DNA from: Isohypsibius dastychi
Lineage: Eukaryota; Tardigrada; Eutardigrada; Parachela; Isohypsibiidae
Length of the DNA stretch: 13,076 bases
NCBI GenBank assembly: GCA_034696485.1
Contig: JAQIWT010001015.1
Span: forward strand, 1 to 13,076
Reading direction: 5' to 3'
Positions within the stretch are counted from its first letter, which is position 1, and every line of letters begins with the position of its first letter. Both the position numbers and the translations under genes were made by a program. The notes below the pieces were generated by a model. That model was not told the origin of the DNA. It saw only the letters and a list, made by a program, of their open reading frames with translations, and did no database searches. This document shows, one piece after another, positions 1-13,076 of this stretch.

Positions 1-125
1 TCCATCTGATCAGCACCGCAAACAGCACGACACTTCCCGTCTCGTGAGCACATCGCCATTTGGATAGCAGCATCATCAACGAAACAACTCTCAGAATTAT
101 TGCAAATCTTATATAAATTACAGGA
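1..125 (-). CDS. possible partial exon of a Cys-rich protein (runs off left edge)
   Basis: Reading the minus strand from 125 to the window edge, a frame stays open for 41 codons after an in-frame TAG that could be the end of a splice acceptor. The peptide has six Cys, at positions 2, 8, 14, 26, 32 and 36, and ends in a stretch like C-SRDGK-C-RAV-C. That density and spacing suggest a small disulphide-bonded extracellular module, but I cannot name the family. The acceptor has a weak pyrimidine tract, and another minus frame is also open here, so this may be noise. If real, it belongs to a minus-strand gene lying just downstream of the transporter. Confidence 0.22.
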
Positions 126-501
126 CTACAGCTGCAGGCTTCGTACAGGAATTAATTCCGGAAACAGAGCTATACATTTACCAAGATTGTTTTCGTTTTT
201 GAAACAGATGAAAAGCTAGCGGAGGGGTCTGATTGATGACTAACTCAAAATTTGATTGATTCGGTAGATCATTGGTTCCAATCTGTTCGCTGAGCTCGTG
301 CTCGTCGTCACCCTTTATAATGCAGTATACATACAGTACCCGTATAGCCACTAAAACACAGCTGTTTCAAAAATCATGCTATCCAATTTTAAACTTTTAA
401 CATGTCAGCATTCCATGCATCTTGAAAATAAAGCGGCAGTAGAGTCTCAAGGTAAACAAAATCACAGAAAGTCGCTTTCCTCAACAAATATTAGGCAGTC
501 A
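126..501 (-). other. 3' UTR and intergenic spacer downstream of the ABCC gene
   Basis: This stretch follows the transporter stop codon on the minus strand. No convincing coding exon is visible. I found no canonical AATAAA on the minus strand, so the cleavage site is not placed; a variant such as the ATTATAAA near 315-322 is possible. A perfect 12-bp palindrome, GGAATTAATTCC, lies at 148-159 and overlaps a second one, TTCCGGAA. Confidence 0.5.
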
Positions 502-8926
<8,425 letters not shown>

Positions 8927-9098
8927 AAATTTCCCACGCCGCGATGCGACGAGAACTTTTTTTCAGGTTAACGAGTGAAGATAGCCCGACGGATAAATTT
9001 CAATAAATTTACAATAGAAACCTCGCCCGGAAGTGGTAAAGGTCACACTGGCCGGAAGTCGATTTTAGATCCTCCAGGCATTTCACAAATTCGTAGAA
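8927..9098. promoter_or_regulatory. short divergent intergenic region with two CCGGAAGT sites
   Basis: This 172-nt gap separates the transporter start codon (minus strand) from the ATG of the plus-strand candidate. Two identical octamers, CCGGAAGT, lie at 9027-9034 and 9052-9059, 25 bp apart and in the same orientation. This is the core of ETS/GABP-type sites, which are common in TATA-less and bidirectional animal promoters. I see no clear TATA box. The promoter role is inferred from position and motif. Confidence 0.4.
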
Positions 9099-9528
9099 AT
9101 GGTCAAGATTCCCAAAGTTACAGTATTTTTCCTAAAGTAGATCAAGTGAAACTTTTTCGTCTAATCAGCACATTTTGTTCCAACCACCTCATGGCAGCAA
9201 TAAGTTAAGACAAATGCGGAAACCCATCCCATTTTGCGACGAGAAAGCGTCGAGGCACGCATTATTCTCTGCTGATTATAAAACCTTCTCGAGAAACTTC
9301 AAGTGCACGTTCACTTCTCACGATTACCAAGAGGAAGTCGTTCTGGCTCCTAACTGGCTGCAGCGAGAAAAGTGGACTAAGACCACAACTGACTACACAA
9401 GTGGACTGTTACAAGGCAACGTTTTAATAAACTGGGGAAAATGCGGGCACACGTCAGCTGTTGGAAGGAAAGTAGCAAAACACCACTTGAATTTACGACG
9501 ACCTTCACACCTGGAAAAACGTGTTTAA
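9099..9528 (+). CDS. unrecognised small gene, two-exon model, 125 residues
   Basis: A frame ending at TAA 9526-9528 is open from about 9169. It is the longest open stretch in the window outside the two recognised genes. The best model joins ATG GTC AAG ATT CCC AAA (9099-9116) to 9169 across a 52-nt GT-AG intron, the size of the shortest introns in its neighbours. The protein starts MVKIPKHILFQPPHGSNK. It is basic and rich in Trp, Tyr, Lys and Thr (for example APNWLQREKW and TTTDYTSG), with no membrane segment or signal peptide. I do not recognise the family. The upstream frame from 8975 has no ATG, so I did not use it. The alternative is that this is a chance frame; an open run of this length is not impossible at this base composition. 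It would be divergent from the transporter and convergent with Nup88. Confidence 0.42.
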
Positions 9529-9880
9529 CCTGCATTTTTGAGAAGAAAAATGTCGGTGAAACGTTTACAAAAGCTGCTTTTCTGGACAAAATTGCAAAAA
9601 TCCGAGTTTACTGAAAGCTGTTTCAATTCGTCTTTACCTGGATTCATTCAATATCAGGATAACTGATCGTTAAAGCATAAAACGGATAACATAAAAAGAG
9701 AAAACTACTTGGGAAAAATATTACCAAAAATCGGTCCGAAATTTCCATCAAAAATCCCGTTTCACGCCTCGCATTTTGTTTTCAAAAGAGCAATCCGCCG
9801 TTTCAAGCTTACGATCCGAGCAATCCTGGAATGAAAAAAATCCGAGTTCTAGAATACCGATTCGAGGAGAATATTATGGC
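9529..9880. other. convergent 3' spacer between the plus-strand candidate and Nup88
   Basis: This stretch would hold the 3' UTRs of two converging transcripts. I found no canonical AATAAA on either strand. CATAAA-type variants on the plus strand at about 9676-9698 (gcataaaacgg, acataaaaag) could serve the plus-strand gene. Nothing else is evident. Confidence 0.4.
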
Positions 9881-12680
9881 TCACTCAGCGTTCAACTGAA
9901 TTTCAACTTCAGCTTCCTGATCAATCGATCCCGAAGACGAAACCGGAAGTCGTTCTTTGTAGGCTAATTTCTGTTCAACCTGGATGAAAAAAATCAAAAT
10001 TGCTGCAACATTTCCGGCTGGAAAAACAGTTTGAAAACTCACCACTTCGACTAATTCTTGCAATTTGTCAATTTTCTCAGCCAGTTCATGCAGATTGTCC
10101 TCTAACTGCCTTTCCGCATCGGTCGCAGTTGGATTATATCTAGCAAACTCTTCTTGCAGATACGTGATTCTAAAACGTCAAATACATATTTACTGATACT
10201 TTTGGATATGATTCCACTACAAATCTGTACCGATCCTGAAGGCTAGTCCCTTCCATCTCCAGAAGGTCGTTCTCGTTGAGAAAATCAAAATGAGCATTCT
10301 CCAACTCCTTGACGCTCTGCTCCGTAGAATCAATTATCTGAGACACATGTTTTTTACGAGATTCCAGACGCTGTTTACTAAACAACAAAATTCTGACATC
10401 ACATTCTTGAGCAATATTCGGTGTAATTACCGAGACAGGATTTCTTCATATGCTTGTCGCTGTTTAGACAAATACTGCTCCTCGAATACCGCCACACCTT
10501 TCCGCAAAAGCGGAGCAAGATCTTCTGCCGTCACTTTATCTTCATCAGTAAATCTAAAACAAAAAGACAAATCTCAATGAACACCACTACGTAACTGCAA
10601 TGAATGAGGAACTTCCGGCTGAGAAAACTCCCCCAATGAAAAGTGTCATACTCACGTGAAAACAGGTAAGCTTGAATCACGCCGTAGTAGACTTTCAATA
10701 AGATCGGTGAAAGGAGCTTCATTGGATGGCTTAATCCGGGATGGTAAATCCGATGTGGTATTCAAATCTTGTAAAGAGGATCGGTCGGATATTTGGCCTT
10801 TTCCCCTTAAATTGATAATGATAAAATTGACATGTTTCTCAAAGATAATACAATGGAGCAAAAGCACATACATCAGTCTCTGGATGGCCACTTGACCGTT
10901 CGAAGCAACGGTCAACAGGGAACATTCGTGTGCATCCGTTGGTATGAGACGCGCTCCCAACAAACGGATCTCATGTCTAAAAGCACATCAAACAGAATGC
11001 AAACGCGTTTGAAAAAACTAAGAAATCGGACCTGATGAAATCGGACTTACGCTTTGTCGAATGGATCCAAACTTATAACGCACTGCACAGTGGTAGACCG
11101 CAGTGAATCGGGTCCTATCTGGCCATCCACTAATTAAAGACATGAAATATTAAAATCAACAGTGTTTTTGCAAAAGAATTTGTGGGCTAACATAGAAGAT
11201 CCAGGTCGTTTAGCCACGGCAGACTAACTCCCACCAACTGCAAATCAGTAGAAAGGACGTAGCATGACGGAAAATCCTTGTCTGCAAAATAAATCTGGTT
11301 CAAGAAATTCAACAAAATAAGGGAAGAGTCCTGAAGAGTTTTTGGAAAACAAGCTTACGGGAAAGAAGGGTCGAGGCAACGCGGTTTTTATTGGCAAATC
11401 CCTTCGCATTCGAGCTGGACAGCTCGAACCTTTCAATGAAAATCAGCTCAGACTGCTTTGGAATACTACTTTCTGGTGAAGAGTCATCTTCCATCTGGAA
11501 AGCGAACATAAGAAAAAGAATACATTAAAAATACCTAAGATAACCTTTTCTACCTCGACGTCTTCTTTTTCCAATAGAATGCCATGGAACACTTTGCCAG
11601 AATTTGTAGCAACGGCCAAGACCGGAAGTACCGCATTAATGTACAAAATCGAGGTCGCCAACTGGGACATATCTGTTCCGAACGGTGCTTCCGGATTAAG
11701 TGGTCCGCGAACATTGCTGGCTATGGTTCTGAATAATGAAAAAAACCATCCAAATCAAATTATATTCCACGAGTGATATTTCCATGTTTTAATGTGTTTA
11801 TTTCACCTTTCATTTCCAACAGAAAGATCGCACGTGTAAACATTTCCGTCGGATCTCACAGCGTATATAACAAAAGAAGTCACCGAATAATCAGATGGGC
11901 TGGATGTTGAAGGATATGACGGAATGTCATCAATAATTGCCGTAAAGGAAGAGAAATTATGCAGACACCGTTTAGTCGTGGAACCATGAAGACTTATGAC
12001 GACTTCCGGTTGAGTCGGCTTGCTGATTTTGAATACTCGCAAACAATTGTCCGACGTAAGGAAAAGGATATGGGTTTCACGTAAAGGTAACCACTGGAAC
12101 TGAAGGACTGTAATCTTTGGATTGTTCAGAAAGAATCGCTCGGAAATAGCGATACACCTGTAAAGAAAAAGCAGTTGAATAACGACAACAAATCTAAAGC
12201 GAGAAAATCATGAATAACCTTCCGATTCGGCGGCTGGAATCAGACGCCAATTCGTCCGATCCAACATCCAGAACGCTGATTCCCCTGTTGCCAATTAGCG
12301 CCAAAGAGCAACCACCAGGACTCGGAATTATGTTGTCAACTTCTGCTAATGGATCAACATCGCAATCGATCATCTATAAGAAAACGACTGACTTTCGTCC
12401 TTCAAGTTTCAACTGAGAAAGCGCTACTCACCCCTACACGATGCTGTTCTGCGCTGTGTAACATGCCTGTTACTACTGAATTTTCGACAGAGTTCCAGAA
12501 AAACACACGGCTGTCGGAGAAGGCCAAAAGATTGCAGTGAGATGGTGTTGTAGTAGATCTGGGTGAAGCAATCCGCTTTGACGCCATCGTCAACGAATGT
12601 TTTTTGAAGTAGCCGATCCATGGTTCGTTCTCAAGAATATCCTGTAAGGTCTGTGCAGAGAAATTCGTGGGCGCACTCAT
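9881..12680 (-). CDS. NUP88: nucleoporin Nup88
   Basis: This is a 13-exon gene for a 661-residue homologue of Nup88 (human 741). Nup88 sits on the cytoplasmic face of the nuclear pore with Nup214 and Nup62 and helps anchor export factors. Exons: 12680-12432, 12373-12219, 12157-11807, 11728-11554, 11494-11359, 11281-11192, 11129-11051, 10976-10872, 10805-10656, 10553-10431, 10377-10231, 10169-10043 and 9979-9881. All junctions are GT-AG and in frame. Residues 1 to about 480 are the beta-propeller part; shared blocks include CSLALIGNRGISVLDV, ERFFLNNPKITVLQFQW, LTSDNCLRVFKI and LAVATNSGKVFHGILLE. Residues from about 510 to the end are Glu/Lys/Leu-rich and heptad-like, with FEEQYLSKQ matching human FREQYILKQ. 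This tail is the likely coiled coil for the Nup214/Nup62 complex. An in-frame TAG two codons before the ATG fixes the start. Exon 4 could instead end nine bases later at a weaker donor. Confidence 0.93.
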
Positions 12681-12759
12681 TTTCTAAACTGCAAAATCCA
12701 CAATCCGCAATAATTCCGTATTCACATCTGACAAGCAATCTGCTCTGCTGCCGTAGCAG
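12681..12759 (-). promoter_or_regulatory. Nup88 5' flank with an acceptor-like site close to the ATG
   Basis: Read on the minus strand, GATTTTGCAG ends at 12689, only eight bases before the Nup88 ATG. It resembles a 3' splice site, so the gene may have a 5' UTR intron or receive a spliced leader. No TATA box is clear. The foldback element begins 79 bases upstream of the start codon. Confidence 0.3.
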
Positions 12760-12905
12760 TACTCTATCCTCCCGATAAATCGGTGGTATAGAGTTTTGAT
12801 TTAGTCAATCAAGGCTCCGGGCCCCGATTGGTAGACAGAAGCGGTAGCGGTCTTGATTTACTGAATCAAAACAGCTTACCACCGATTTATCGGGAGGATA
12901 GAGTA
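12760..12905. repeat. 146-bp foldback (MITE-like) inverted repeat
   Basis: The arms at 12760-12813 and 12852-12905 are 54 bp each and reverse-complementary at 48 of 54 positions, with the outermost 29 perfect. They enclose a 38-nt GC-rich loop containing GGGCCC. Each arm contains smaller hairpins: CCGAT-AA-ATCGG, and TTGATT with AATCAA. The outer ends begin and end with TA, which would fit a TA target-site duplication of the Tc1/mariner kind, though this is not proof. There is no coding capacity, so any movement would need a transposase from elsewhere. It lies just upstream of Nup88. Confidence 0.75.
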
Positions 12906-13076
12906 TCGACGATACTGTGTACAAAAAGGGGTAGGTTCCGTAAGGCTTTGGCTCTGATGGAGCGACAGCCGGTATATGCTGCCAGCCGAAGGCTGGTAGT
13001 ATAGGTTTACGTTACGAATGGTCTATGAGAGCGAAAATCGGACGGTTTCCTGACGCATGTCTTGATCATATTGCCT
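12906..13076. other. right-edge flank with small palindromes, no gene seen
   Basis: AGTATCG-A-CGATACT at 12903-12917 overlaps the end of the foldback element. A hairpin with CCAGCC (12982-12987) and GGCTGG (12991-12996) around GAA is extended by partly paired TATA-containing flanks (about 12973-13003). I see no open frame of note or tRNA-like fold. Confidence 0.45.

Noticed and set aside
8975-9208. Plus-strand 77-codon frame upstream of the unknown gene
   Set aside because: It begins at GTG, not ATG, and overlaps the better spliced model in another frame.
9377-9589. Minus-strand 70-codon frame opposite the plus-strand candidate
   Set aside because: It has no similarity to Nup88 or other families and no supporting splice sites; probably a shadow.
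12760-12905. CRISPR array or tRNA in the repeat region
   Set aside because: There is a single inverted pair, not spaced direct repeats, and no cloverleaf; the host is a eukaryote.

Overview
The window is metazoan nuclear DNA. It carries two multi-exon genes on the minus strand, both with mostly 53-80 nt GT-AG introns, and an unrecognised short reading frame on the plus strand between them. The compact introns, close gene spacing and protein similarity suggest a small-genome invertebrate, probably an ecdysozoan. A tardigrade or similar animal is my guess only; the sequence does not settle it.

Layout from left to right: (1) 1-501 lies downstream of the first gene and holds a possible Cys-rich exon at the very edge. 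(2) 502-8926, minus strand, is a complete long-form ABC transporter of the MRP/ABCC1 type. I resolved 26 exons, 4653 nt of coding sequence and 1550 residues; every splice phase closes and the length is close to human MRP1 (1531). It reads TMD0-TMD1-NBD1-linker-TMD2-NBD2 with a Ser-rich tail. (3) 8927-9098 is a short spacer with two CCGGAAGT sites, between the transporter start and a divergent plus-strand candidate gene. (4) 9099-9528, plus strand, is an unrecognised two-exon candidate of 125 residues. (5) 9881-12680, minus strand, is a complete 13-exon gene of 661 residues for nucleoporin Nup88. (6) 12681-13076 is the Nup88 upstream region, dominated by a foldback element with 54-bp arms and several smaller palindromes.

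The transporter and the nucleoporin are not functionally linked; one is a membrane export pump and the other a structural part of the nuclear pore. The plus-strand candidate would be divergent from the transporter and convergent with Nup88.

I saw no prokaryotic operon, CRISPR array, tRNA, rRNA or viral gene. The points most worth checking are the Asn at the NBD1 H-loop of the transporter, a poorly conserved loop in its TMD1, the foldback element, the repeat-rich 597-nt intron 23, the unrecognised plus-strand gene, and the recurrence of the octamer ACTTCCGG.
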